Source of the DNA: Betaproteobacteria bacterium
GTDB taxonomy: Bacteria > Pseudomonadota > Gammaproteobacteria > Burkholderiales > Burkholderiaceae_C
NCBI GenBank assembly: GCA_009922295.1
Contig: RFWA01000062.1
Location: 1 to 10,235 of the forward strand
Direction of reading: 5' to 3'
DNA: 10,235 nucleotides
Positions 1 through 6,405 of this stretch are shown here, in pieces (position 1 is the first letter of the stretch; every line of letters begins with the position of its first letter). The translations under genes and the position numbers were made by a program. The notes beneath the pieces were generated by a model. The model did not search any database. It was not told the origin of the DNA and saw only the letters and a program-made list of their open reading frames with translations.

Positions 1-1167
1 CTTGGCGTGTGATTCCCGCACGGTGCGGGGGCCGGCGCCGTAGATGACGCCGGGAATGCCGCGTTCCACGTACAGCCGTACGTCGGTGTACAGGGGCGTG
101 CCCACAGCCGGGATCGCCTCCCCAAACACGGCCTGGCCGTGCTTTTGGATGGCTTCGACCAAGGGCTTATTGCCGGCCAGGGGTTTCATGGCGCGTGAGA
201 GCAGCAGGCGGCGCACATCAACTTTGAGTTGCCGGCCGCCGCGGGGCGGCTGGAAGCTGGCCGCTGCTTGCGCGATGGTTTGGCGCAGCGAGGCCTCCAC
301 CGTGGTCGGGTCTTCTTCGGGGATCATGCGCCGGTCGAGCTTGAAGACCACCGTGCCGGGAATCACATTGGTGTTGGTGCCGCCCTGAATGTGCCCCACA
401 TTGAGGTAGGGGTGGGTGATGCCTTCCACGCTAGAGCTGACCTGCAGGTAGTCGTGGTTCAGGGCATACAGGGCATTGAGAATTTGCACGGCCCCTTGCA
501 GCGCGTCGGTACCGCTGTCGGGAATGGCGGCATGGGCCATGTCGCCATGGACCGTCACTTCAAGTTGCAGGCAGCCGTTGTGTGCCACCACCACTTGGTA
601 GCTGAAGCCCGCTGCGATCATCAGGTCGGGCTTGGTCAGGCCATTTTTCAGGAGCCAGTCTGGCCCGACCTCGCCACCGAACTCCTCGTCGTAGGTGAAG
701 TGCAGCTCGACACTGCCCTTGAGCGGGGCCCCCAGCGATTCCAGTGCCCGCACGGCGAAGGTGAAGCTGGCCATGTCGCCTTTGCTCACGGCGGTGGCGC
801 GGCCATACATCTGGCCGTCGACAATCTCCGCCCCGTAGGGCGGGTGGGTCCAGCCCTCGCCGGGCGGCACCACGTCGCCATGGGCATTGAGGGCGATGGT
901 GCGGCCGTCGCCATAGCGCCGCCGCACAATCAGGTTGGTTACGCTTTGCATGCCAACGGCTTGCACCTCAGCGGCTGGCACCGCATGCTTTTCGGCTACC
1001 AGGCCCATGCCGGCCAGTAACTCGGCGGTGCGTTCGGCGTGTGGCGCATTGTTACCTGGGGGGGTGTCGGTTGGTACCCGAATCAGCGCCTGCAAAAACG
1101 CCACCTCTTCGTCAAAATGAGAGTCGATCCAGCGGTCGATGGCCTCGTAAGCGGCTTGTGGGGTCAT
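1..1167 (-). CDS. M20-family metallohydrolase (ArgE/DapE-like deacylase), 3' end beyond window
   Basis: The reading frame is open from ATG at 1167 down to base 1 (389 codons), so the C-terminus is missing but only a short tail should be lost. Zinc-peptidase landmarks are the AHGDVV motif (His96, Asp98), the catalytic pair Glu161-Glu162 in TYDEEFGGE, the lid-domain VHGDMAHAAIP (His212) and a late metal-ligand candidate His387. The family cleaves amide bonds of N-acyl or N-carbamoyl amino acids in the cytoplasm; the substrate here is unknown. The start overlaps the stop of the upstream uraD-allC gene (ATGA), with GGAG five bases before ATG, so translation is probably coupled. That suggests a late step in ureide or purine nitrogen use, which is inference. 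Oddity: the usual GRG-x-x-D-x-K-G motif reads GRATAVSKGD, and the usual GEP ligand segment reads AAGF, so two metal-ligand positions are non-canonical. Family assignment is firm, function is not. Confidence 0.88.
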   Translation of the reverse strand, partial: MTPQAAYEAIDRWIDSHFDEEVAFLQALIRVPTDTPPGNNAPHAERTAELLAGMGLVAEKHAVPAAEVQAVGMQSVTNLIVRRRYGDGRTIALNAHGDVVPPGEGWTHPPYGAEIVDGQMYGRATAVSKGDMASFTFAVRALESLGAPLKGSVELHFTYDEEFGGEVGPDWLLKNGLTKPDLMIAAGFSYQVVVAHNGCLQLEVTVHGDMAHAAIPDSGTDALQGAVQILNALYALNHDYLQVSSSVEGITHPYLNVGHIQGGTNTNVIPGTVVFKLDRRMIPEEDPTTVEASLRQTIAQAAASFQPPRGGRQLKVDVRRLLLSRAMKPLAGNKPLVEAIQKHGQAVFGEAIPAVGTPLYTDVRLYVERGIPGVIYGAGPRTVRESHAK

Positions 1168-2942
1168 GAGAGCTCCGTGGCAAGTTGGGAAAGCAGGTTT
1201 TGGAAGGCGATCACGCCAAGCTCGGTGTCGTGGTTGGTGATCGATTCCAGCGGGTTGTGGCTGATGCCAGCGTTCAGACCCCGCACAAACAGCATGGCCT
1301 GGGGCATGATGGTATGCAGCTTCATCGCGTCGTGACCGGCCCCGCTGGGCAGCCGATAAGGCGTCAGCCCCATGGCTTGTACGGCCTGTTCCCAGCGTTG
1401 CTGCCAGGCCGGGTCGCTGGGCGCGGCCGCCGCCTGCATGGTCTGTTCCAGCGAGTAGCTCAGGCCGCGCCGGTCGCAGATGTTGGCAAGTTCGGCGCGC
1501 ACCTCGGCGGCGCAGGCATCGCGCACCGGGTCGGTGGTGGCGCGGATGTCGAGGCTGAAATTGCAGCGTCCAGGCACAACATTGATGGAGCCGTTGGGCA
1601 CTTCCAGCAGGCCCATGGTGGCCACCAGGTCGGGCACGGCCGCGGCGCGTTGTTCAAGGAACAGCGCCAGTTCGGCTGCGGCGGTGGCGGCGTCACGGCG
1701 GCGGTTCATCGGTGTGGTGCCGGCATGGCTGGCCATGCCCACCATTTGGCCCAGGTAGCGCAGGCTGCCGTTGATGGAGGTCACGATGCCCAGTGGCAGG
1801 TCGAGCTCATTGAGCACCGGGCCCTGCTCGATGTGGATCTCCACAAAGCCCAGGTAAGCCGACGGGTCACGGCGGACTGCTGGGATGCTGTCTATGGCCA
1901 GCCCAGCCTGGGTCATGGCCTCGCGCATCGACACACCCTGGGCGTCTCGCTGGGCCAGCCAGTTAAGGTCGAAGTCGCCGGTCAGTGCGCCAGAGCCGAG
2001 GAATACTGCTTTATAGCGTTGGCCCTCTTCTTCCGAAAAGGCCACCACCTCGATGCCGAAGGGCAGGCGCCGGCCCTGCTGGTGCAGGGCACGCACACAG
2101 GCCATGGGTGTCAATATGCCCAGGCGGCCGTCGTACTTGCCACCGTTGCGCACCGTGTCGTAGTGGCTGCCGGTCAGCAGCCGCTTGGCAGACCGATCAG
2201 TGCCGTGGTAAAGCCCGACGACATTGCCGACAGCGTCGATGCTGACCTCGTCAAAGCCGCAGTCTTCACGCATCCAGTGTTGGAGTTGGCGGGCGCAGGC
2301 CCGGTGCGCATCGCTCAGGTAGGTGACAGTCAGCTCGCCGCGCTCGGCATAGCCCGGGTCACTGTGGGTGGCCAGCTGCTCGGCCCAGTCCCATACCAGG
2401 TGACCGAGTTCCGGCGTGTGGCCAAATTTGTCACCCAGCCGGATCTCTGCAATGCGGTGGATATTGCGCAGGGCTTCGGCGAGTTCGAAGTCGGGGTGAT
2501 GGCCAAGCCGGCGCTCGAACGTGGCAAGGATATCGGCCTTGCTGAGCCCCAGGCCGCGGGGCCCGCGGACCGCCAAAATGAAGGGGAAGCCGAACTTGGC
2601 GCCGTAATCGGCATTGAGCTGCCCGATGCGCGCCAGCTCGTCTGGGGTGCAGTGCGTCAGGCCGGCCTTGGTTTGCTCGTTCGTGGACTCGGTGGTCAAG
2701 GTGTTGGTTGCCATGGCCTTGCCGGCGAGTTCGGGGTGGGCCCGGATCAGGCCCAGCTGGGCGGACCGATCGGCCTCGCGGACCACTTGAACCAAGGCAT
2801 TTTTGAGCTGAGCCAGTCCGCGAAAAGGGCGCCGCGGCTCGGCGCGCTCGGCAATCCAGGGGGAGTGTTCATACACGCCCGCCAGCAAACCGATGAATTC
2901 TGTCGGTGTGGCGGCATTGAGGTGTTCAATGGTGAGGGTCAC
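1164..2942 (-). CDS. uraD-allC: Bifunctional OHCU decarboxylase / allantoate amidohydrolase fusion
   Basis: A 592-residue protein with two enzymes of uric acid breakdown in one chain. Residues 1 to about 173 match OHCU decarboxylase (UraD), which turns 2-oxo-4-hydroxy-4-carboxy-5-ureidoimidazoline into (S)-allantoin. Visible are the catalytic HPELAG (His69), the STNEQ segment (Glu89) and FPFILAVRG (119-127). Residues from about 175 to the end match allantoate amidohydrolase of the M20 hydantoinase/carbamoylase group, which yields ureidoglycine, CO2 and ammonia. Visible are GSHYDTVRNGGKYDG (258-272, His260 and Asp271), EEEGQRY (304-310), EIHIEQG (368-374), SGAGHDAM (533-540) and GISHNPLE (559-566). 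Each half is near full family length and keeps its key residues, so both should be active. The allantoinase needed between the two steps is not in the window. The start at 2942 has GGAG about ten bases upstream and begins right at the UraD domain. It is the first gene of a pair with the M20 gene downstream. Confidence 0.93.
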   Translation of the reverse strand: MTLTIEHLNAATPTEFIGLLAGVYEHSPWIAERAEPRRPFRGLAQLKNALVQVVREADRSAQLGLIRAHPELAGKAMATNTLTTESTNEQTKAGLTHCTPDELARIGQLNADYGAKFGFPFILAVRGPRGLGLSKADILATFERRLGHHPDFELAEALRNIHRIAEIRLGDKFGHTPELGHLVWDWAEQLATHSDPGYAERGELTVTYLSDAHRACARQLQHWMREDCGFDEVSIDAVGNVVGLYHGTDRSAKRLLTGSHYDTVRNGGKYDGRLGILTPMACVRALHQQGRRLPFGIEVVAFSEEEGQRYKAVFLGSGALTGDFDLNWLAQRDAQGVSMREAMTQAGLAIDSIPAVRRDPSAYLGFVEIHIEQGPVLNELDLPLGIVTSINGSLRYLGQMVGMASHAGTTPMNRRRDAATAAAELALFLEQRAAAVPDLVATMGLLEVPNGSINVVPGRCNFSLDIRATTDPVRDACAAEVRAELANICDRRGLSYSLEQTMQAAAAPSDPAWQQRWEQAVQAMGLTPYRLPSGAGHDAMKLHTIMPQAMLFVRGLNAGISHNPLESITNHDTELGVIAFQNLLSQLATELS

Positions 2943-2990
2943 GGTGCTTGCTCCAGATCGAATGCGCTGAATCGGCCGCAGACTGGGCCT

Positions 2991-3003
2991 CGGGCTGAGC
3001 CCG
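2991..3003. repeat. Small inverted repeat in the uraD-allC leader
   Basis: CGGGC-TGA-GCCCG is a 5-bp perfect inverted repeat with a 3-base loop. It would lie in the 5' leader if transcription of the minus-strand pair starts near 3012. There is no U-tract, so it is not a good terminator. It may be only a leader hairpin of no function. Confidence 0.3.
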
Positions 3004-3018
3004 TTCTTTGGCCGCTTG

Positions 3019-3024
3019 ATTCTA
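3019..3024 (-). promoter_or_regulatory. Candidate -10 box for uraD-allC
   Basis: On the minus strand this reads TAGAAT, five of six matches to the sigma-70 -10 consensus. The -35 candidate 16 bases upstream (CTGTAA, around 3041-3046) is weak. Transcription would start near 3012 and leave a leader of about 70 bases before the ATG at 2942. A weak -35 would fit dependence on an activator, which is inference. Confidence 0.4.
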
Positions 3025-3039
3025 GCCAGCAGTTCCGGC

Positions 3040-3068
3040 TTTACAGGACGACCGGGCCCGGTTATCGT
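3040..3068 (+). promoter_or_regulatory. Candidate sigma-70 promoter for the small membrane-protein ORF
   Basis: TTTACA (3040-3045) and TATCGT (3063-3068) are separated by exactly 17 bases on the plus strand, matching the consensus boxes at five and four of six positions. The predicted start of transcription falls at about 3075, the A of the ORF's ATG. The mRNA would then be leaderless, which agrees with the lack of a clear Shine-Dalgarno. The spacer holds a perfect 12-bp palindrome. Confidence 0.35.
3051..3062. promoter_or_regulatory. Perfect 12-bp palindrome, possible operator
   Basis: ACCGGGCCCGGT is its own reverse complement. It fills most of the spacer between the -35 and -10 candidates of the plus-strand promoter and lies just upstream of the candidate minus-strand promoter. 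A dimeric regulator bound here could affect both directions. No regulator gene is present in the window to pair with it, and GC-rich palindromes also arise by chance. Confidence 0.3.
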
Positions 3069-3074
3069 GAGTCC

Positions 3075-3248
3075 ATGCGCGAGGAAAAAAATTTTTGGGA
3101 TGTTGATCTTTTCGAGCTGGCCAAGCTCTGGTTCGCCGACCTGTCGACGTTTTTTCGGACTGCCGTGATGTTCATCGCGCTCTCGCTGCCGGTGGTGCTC
3201 TCGGCCCTGGTGTTGTGGGTAGTTCAGTGGTTCCGTGGCGGCGACTAG
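3075..3248 (+). CDS. Small single-helix membrane protein, unknown function
   Basis: A 57-residue protein starting MREEKNFWDVDLFELAKLWF. The first 25 or so residues are charged and amphipathic. Residues 30 to about 52 form one strongly hydrophobic segment ending in Trp-Phe, followed by a short RGGD tail. I do not recognise a family. ATG at 3075 was chosen because the charged start followed by a membrane helix looks like a complete small protein, and a promoter candidate sits directly before it. The same frame stays open far upstream across uraD-allC, but that is antisense shadow. Its stop lies four bases from the stop of the convergent transporter gene. GC-rich codon use in the second half supports coding; the first half is more AT-rich. 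It could still be a chance ORF. Confidence 0.5.
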   Translation: MREEKNFWDVDLFELAKLWFADLSTFFRTAVMFIALSLPVVLSALVLWVVQWFRGGD

Positions 3249-3256
3249 GCGCCTAG
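3245..3256. repeat. Palindrome spanning two convergent stop codons
   Basis: CTAGGCGCCTAG is a perfect 12-bp palindrome. It contains the TAG stop of the small plus-strand ORF (3246-3248) and, on the other strand, the TAG stop of the transporter gene (3253-3255). No T-tract follows on either side, so a classical bidirectional terminator is not supported. Confidence 0.35.
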
Positions 3257-4146
3257 CGCAGCCGGATCAGGTTGGCTGACAGGGCTGTGCCGCAGATGAT
3301 GATCACGCCGCAGAACAGCATCCATGGCGTGACGGTTTCACCCAGAAACAGGGCGCCATAGACCACCGCGAACACGGGCACCACAAAGGTCACGGTAATG
3401 GCGCGGGCTGGTCCCACCTTGGCGATCAGGCTGAAAAACAGCACATAAGCCAGGCCAGTGCAGAACACCCCCACCGCCAGCACCGCCATCCACGCCGAGC
3501 GGCCGGGCGTCTGGGCCGGCCAGAGCCACCAGGTGGGCAGCGCCAGCCCCAGCGCGGCGCCGAATTGGCTCCCTGCGGCCGTGACCAGGGTGGGCAAGCC
3601 GGCCAGGTGGCGTTTGGTGTAGCTGGCCGAGATGCCGTAACAGACACAGGCCAGCAGGCAGGCCAAAATGGCCCAGCCGGTGCTCAGGCCGCTGGCGTCG
3701 GGTTTGAAGCTGGCCTTGTCCCAGGCCAGCATCGCCACCCCCAGAAAGCCGATGGCCAAGCCCAGAATGCGGCTGCCGCCGGGCCGGTCACGCAGCCAGA
3801 CCCAGGCAATCAGCGCGCCAAACAGCGGCACGGTGGCGTTCAGAATCGCCGACAGGCCGGTGCTGATGGACAGCAGGGCAAAGGAAAAACAGGCGAAGGG
3901 AATGCCCGAGTTGAGCATGCCGACAAACCAAAGTTGCTTCCAGTGCCGCAGCAGCGTGCGCCCGTGGCCCTGCCACAGCAGCAGTGGCAGCAGGCACAGG
4001 CTGGCCACGGCCACGCGCACGCCCACCGTGGGCAGGGCGCCAAATTCCGTGTTGGCGATCCTCATGAACAGAAAAGAGCCACCCCACAGGGCGGCGAGCA
4101 GCAAAAATTCAAGTTGCCATGGCTTTTGGGCCGGGAGAATGTTCAA
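3253..4146 (-). CDS. EamA/DMT-family inner-membrane transporter
   Basis: A 297-residue protein made of about ten hydrophobic segments, the usual size and two-repeat layout of drug/metabolite exporters (RhaT/EamA type). The N-terminal half carries LAALWGGSFLFMRIA (17-31) and LNATVPLFGALIAWVWLRDR (102-121). The second half has the matching TVTFVVPVFAVVYGALFLGE (251-270). The substrate cannot be told from sequence. The start is TTG at 4146: an in-frame stop lies 9 bases upstream, there is no ATG or GTG between, and the first internal ATG (residue 28) would remove the first helix. A purine-rich GAAAG lies about eight bases upstream. It begins 9 bases after the ogt stop, so it is the last gene of the Ada-AlkA/ogt operon. 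A role in exporting a toxic or alkylating compound is only a guess from context. Confidence 0.9.
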   Translation of the reverse strand: MNILPAQKPWQLEFLLLAALWGGSFLFMRIANTEFGALPTVGVRVAVASLCLLPLLLWQGHGRTLLRHWKQLWFVGMLNSGIPFACFSFALLSISTGLSAILNATVPLFGALIAWVWLRDRPGGSRILGLAIGFLGVAMLAWDKASFKPDASGLSTGWAILACLLACVCYGISASYTKRHLAGLPTLVTAAGSQFGAALGLALPTWWLWPAQTPGRSAWMAVLAVGVFCTGLAYVLFFSLIAKVGPARAITVTFVVPVFAVVYGALFLGETVTPWMLFCGVIIICGTALSANLIRLR

Positions 4147-4155
4147 GCAGGGCTT

Positions 4156-4713
4156 TCAAGGGGCAGGCCGGGCAGACAGGGAAGACTGCCCCGGTTGGCC
4201 GAGGGTGGGGCTTGGCGCAAATGCTGCGCCTTCGAGCTGCAAGAGCGCCACTTTGCGCGGCAGCCCGCCGGCATAGCCGGTGAGGGCGCCGCCGTTGCCG
4301 AGCACGCGGTGGCAGGGCACGATGATACTCAATGGGTTGCGACCGACCGCCGAACCGACAGCGCGCGCCGCCTTGGGTCGGCCGATGGCCGCTGCCAACG
4401 TGCTGTAGCTGCAGGTGCCGCCTACAGGAATGTCCATCAGCGCAAGCCAAACCGCCTGCTCGAAGGCACTGCCCCCAGCCACGCTGAGCGGCAGATCAAA
4501 CTGCTTGCGCCGCCCGGCCAGGTAATCGCTGAGTTGGGCGCTGGCCTGGGCCATCAGAGGGTGCGCCGGCGCCTGCTGCCAGCGGCTGGCATCGGGCTGG
4601 TGCCGCTGGCCGTCAAACCACAGGCCCACCAGCGCCAGGTCGGTGGCTGCCAGCACGATGGGGCCGAGCGGGCTGGGTACGGTGGTGCACAACAGTGAGT
4701 CAGAAAACTTCAT
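4156..4713 (-). CDS. ogt: O6-alkylguanine-DNA alkyltransferase (methylated-DNA--protein-cysteine methyltransferase)
   Basis: A 185-residue suicide repair protein that moves the alkyl group from O6-alkylguanine (or O4-alkylthymine) to its own cysteine. The acceptor is Cys134 in IIVPCHRVLG. The helix-turn-helix and arginine finger are in GRPKAARAVGSAVGRNP (111-127, finger Arg117), and CSYSTLA (101-107) carries the conserved tyrosine. Length and the N-terminal ribonuclease-like domain fit the Ogt class; the last 20 or so residues form a Pro/Ser-rich tail beyond the usual end. The start is 61 bases after the Ada-AlkA stop and the next gene follows after 9 bases, so it is the middle gene of a repair operon. 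The Shine-Dalgarno candidate GGAGG (4725-4729, 11 bases before ATG) lies within a dispersed repeat copy. Confidence 0.95.
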   Translation of the reverse strand: MKFSDSLLCTTVPSPLGPIVLAATDLALVGLWFDGQRHQPDASRWQQAPAHPLMAQASAQLSDYLAGRRKQFDLPLSVAGGSAFEQAVWLALMDIPVGGTCSYSTLAAAIGRPKAARAVGSAVGRNPLSIIVPCHRVLGNGGALTGYAGGLPRKVALLQLEGAAFAPSPTLGQPGQSSLSARPAP

Positions 4714-4716
4714 GGT

Positions 4717-4773
4717 GTTTTAGGCCTCCAGGCCTTATTGAATATGGATAGTTTGCTATATTTTTTGAATCAA
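4717..4773 (+). repeat. Dispersed short repeat, copy A (intergenic)
   Basis: This copy fills the 60-bp gap between the Ada-AlkA stop and the ogt start. It has the palindromic block AGGCCTCCAGGCCT (4722-4735) and then TGCTATA (4754-4760), 25 bases after the GGCCTC..GGCC core. Aligned without gaps to copy C at 9611-9650 it matches at about 26 of 40 positions by eye. It is AT-rich in its second half, unlike the genes on either side. The plus-strand orientation is set by similarity to copies B and C; here it is antisense to the operon. Confidence 0.6.
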
Positions 4774-6312
4774 TCAGGGGGTTGGCGCCGCGTGGGTAGC
4801 CGGCTGCAGGCTGGCCCATGCGCGGACGACGCCATAGCTGCGCCAGGGTTGCCAGGCCTGTGCCAGCGCCAGTGTGGCCTGCGCCGCTCGGGTTTGGCCT
4901 TGCAGGCCCAGCGCCCGGTGCAGCGCCACGTCGCTGGCAGGCAGGGCGTCGGGCCAGCTGAGCGCCCGCATGGCGATGTACTGAGCAGTCCAGTCACCCA
5001 CACCGGGGAGGTCGCGCAACGAGGCCATCGTGGCAGCCACGTCGGCGCCGGGTTCCAGCCGCAACTGGCCGCTTTGCAGCAGCTGGGCAATGCCCTGGAT
5101 GGCGACCTGTTTTTGGCGGGTGAGGCCCAGCGCGCCAAGTGCATCGCCGGTGGCCTGGGCCAAAGCCTCGGGGCTGGGGAACAGGCGATTCAGCCCCATG
5201 ACCGGCGTGGTCAGTGGCTCGCCCCATTGCGCCACAAGTCGATTGGCCAGAGTGCGCGCAGCGGCCACGCTGATCTGCTGCCCCAGCACGGCGCGCACTG
5301 CCAGCTCAAAGCCGTTCAGCGTGCCGGGCAGGCGCAGGCCGTCACCCATCGGAAAATGGGCGTGCAGCTGCGCGTTGATGGCCTGCGGGTCGGCGTCCAG
5401 ATCCAGCCAAGCGCGCACCTTGGCCAGCAGCAGCGGCAGCAGGGGTTGGAGTGACTCGCTCACCCACAGGTTCAGCCGGGCACGGTTCGGTTCAAACTGG
5501 GCCTGCACCCAGCCGTTCAGGTGGAGTCCAGCCTGACTGAGTGTGACGGTTCGGGCCAACGCGGGTGTCGCCGCATCACCCGTCACTGCCTCCACGCCGT
5601 CGAGCTGCCGCTGGGAAAAAAAGGCCAGCATCGCTGTTGCGTCATAGGGCGGGCGGTAGGCCAGTCGAAGCAGCAGGCCGGGCTTGGTGGGCACCACTGC
5701 GTTACCACGGCGCAAGCCGGACGGGTTCAGGCCGTAGTGGCTGCTGAAGGCCGCATGAAATCGGCGTTGGCTGCCAAAGCCGCTCAGGCGGGCCACGTCG
5801 GGTACCGGCAGGGTGGTGTCGGTCAGCAACTGCTTGGCGCAAAGCAGGCGCCGGGTTTGCAGGTATTGCAGTGGCGACACGCCCAGCTGCGCCTCGAAAA
5901 TACGCCGCAGGTGGCGGTCGCTCACACCCAGCCGCTGGGCCAGCTGTGTCATGCCGGTTCGGGTAGAGCCGGCCAGCGGGGTTGCATCCAGCAGCTGTGC
6001 CGCCTGCACGGCCAGGATGCCAGCCGCATCGTGCGCGGACCAGGGTGCGGCGCCGGGCACAAGGTTCAGGCGGCCCGGTGCCAGTTCGGGCCGGCAAAGC
6101 AAGCAGGGCCGGAAACCGGCCCGCTCAGCCTGGGCGGCCAGTGTGAAAAAGTGGCAGTTGTCGCGGCGCGGCGTACGTGCCCGGCAGACGGGGCGGCAGT
6201 AGATGCCGGTCGAGCTCACACCGGTGAAAAAGCAGCCGTCGAAGCGCGCGTCGCGGGCCAGCAGTGCGCGGTAGCAGGCATCGTTGTCTGGCTCTTGGGG
6301 TGCGGCTGTCAT
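4774..6312 (-). CDS. alkA: Ada-type methyl sensor / AraC regulator / AlkA 3-methyladenine glycosylase fusion
   Basis: A 512-residue protein with three modules. Residues 1-80 form the Ada N-terminal zinc domain, with Cys39, Cys43, Cys70 and Cys73 at the same spacing as E. coli Ada; Cys39 should take methyl from DNA phosphotriesters. Residues about 90-200 are an AraC/XylS DNA-binding domain with two helix-turn-helices (QLAQRLGVSDRHLRRIFEA at 123-141; VARLSGFGSQRRFHAAFSSH at 173-192). Residues from about 210 are an AlkA glycosylase: VLGQQISVAAART (342-354), the helix-hairpin-helix LPGVGDWTAQYIAMRAL (435-451) and catalytic Asp461 in PASDVALHRAL. It excises alkylated purines and probably induces its own operon once methylated. 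The C-terminal O6-methyltransferase domain of E. coli Ada is absent and is supplied by ogt downstream. ATG at 6312 is preferred: the Ada domain starts there, while the longer frame to 6420 adds a basic stretch and overlaps the divergent promoter. No clear Shine-Dalgarno is visible. Confidence 0.93.
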   Translation of the reverse strand: MTAAPQEPDNDACYRALLARDARFDGCFFTGVSSTGIYCRPVCRARTPRRDNCHFFTLAAQAERAGFRPCLLCRPELAPGRLNLVPGAAPWSAHDAAGILAVQAAQLLDATPLAGSTRTGMTQLAQRLGVSDRHLRRIFEAQLGVSPLQYLQTRRLLCAKQLLTDTTLPVPDVARLSGFGSQRRFHAAFSSHYGLNPSGLRRGNAVVPTKPGLLLRLAYRPPYDATAMLAFFSQRQLDGVEAVTGDAATPALARTVTLSQAGLHLNGWVQAQFEPNRARLNLWVSESLQPLLPLLLAKVRAWLDLDADPQAINAQLHAHFPMGDGLRLPGTLNGFELAVRAVLGQQISVAAARTLANRLVAQWGEPLTTPVMGLNRLFPSPEALAQATGDALGALGLTRQKQVAIQGIAQLLQSGQLRLEPGADVAATMASLRDLPGVGDWTAQYIAMRALSWPDALPASDVALHRALGLQGQTRAAQATLALAQAWQPWRSYGVVRAWASLQPATHAAPTP

Positions 6313-6405
6313 GCGGCTGATGATACGCGCCGAGTGCCTGGCCAATGGCCGTTTTCGGACCTGTGGGCCCAAGCGCGCAATCCCGGTTGGGCGGCGGGAG
6401 CGCCC

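Noticed and set aside
229..1020. Plus-strand open frame opposite the M20 hydrolase
   Set aside because: His/Gly/Ala-rich translation with no family resemblance; the opposite strand carries the M20 motifs.
2005..2024. TGCTTTATAGCG as a possible fourth repeat copy
   Set aside because: It encodes conserved AllC sequence (Arg-Tyr-Lys-Ala-Val) and lacks the GGCCT block at the right distance.
1185..3074. Very long open plus-strand frame running across uraD-allC into the small membrane ORF
   Set aside because: It is antisense to a gene with clear conserved motifs and is open because of GC-rich codon structure. Only the part from 3075 onward lies outside the antisense region and looks like protein.
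3245..3256. CTAGGCGCCTAG as a bidirectional terminator
   Set aside because: The stem is short, would leave no loop without opening the GC core, and no T-tract follows on either strand.
3565..4698. Long plus-strand open frame opposite the transporter and ogt
   Set aside because: Gln/Gly/Ala-rich shadow of two well-supported minus-strand genes.
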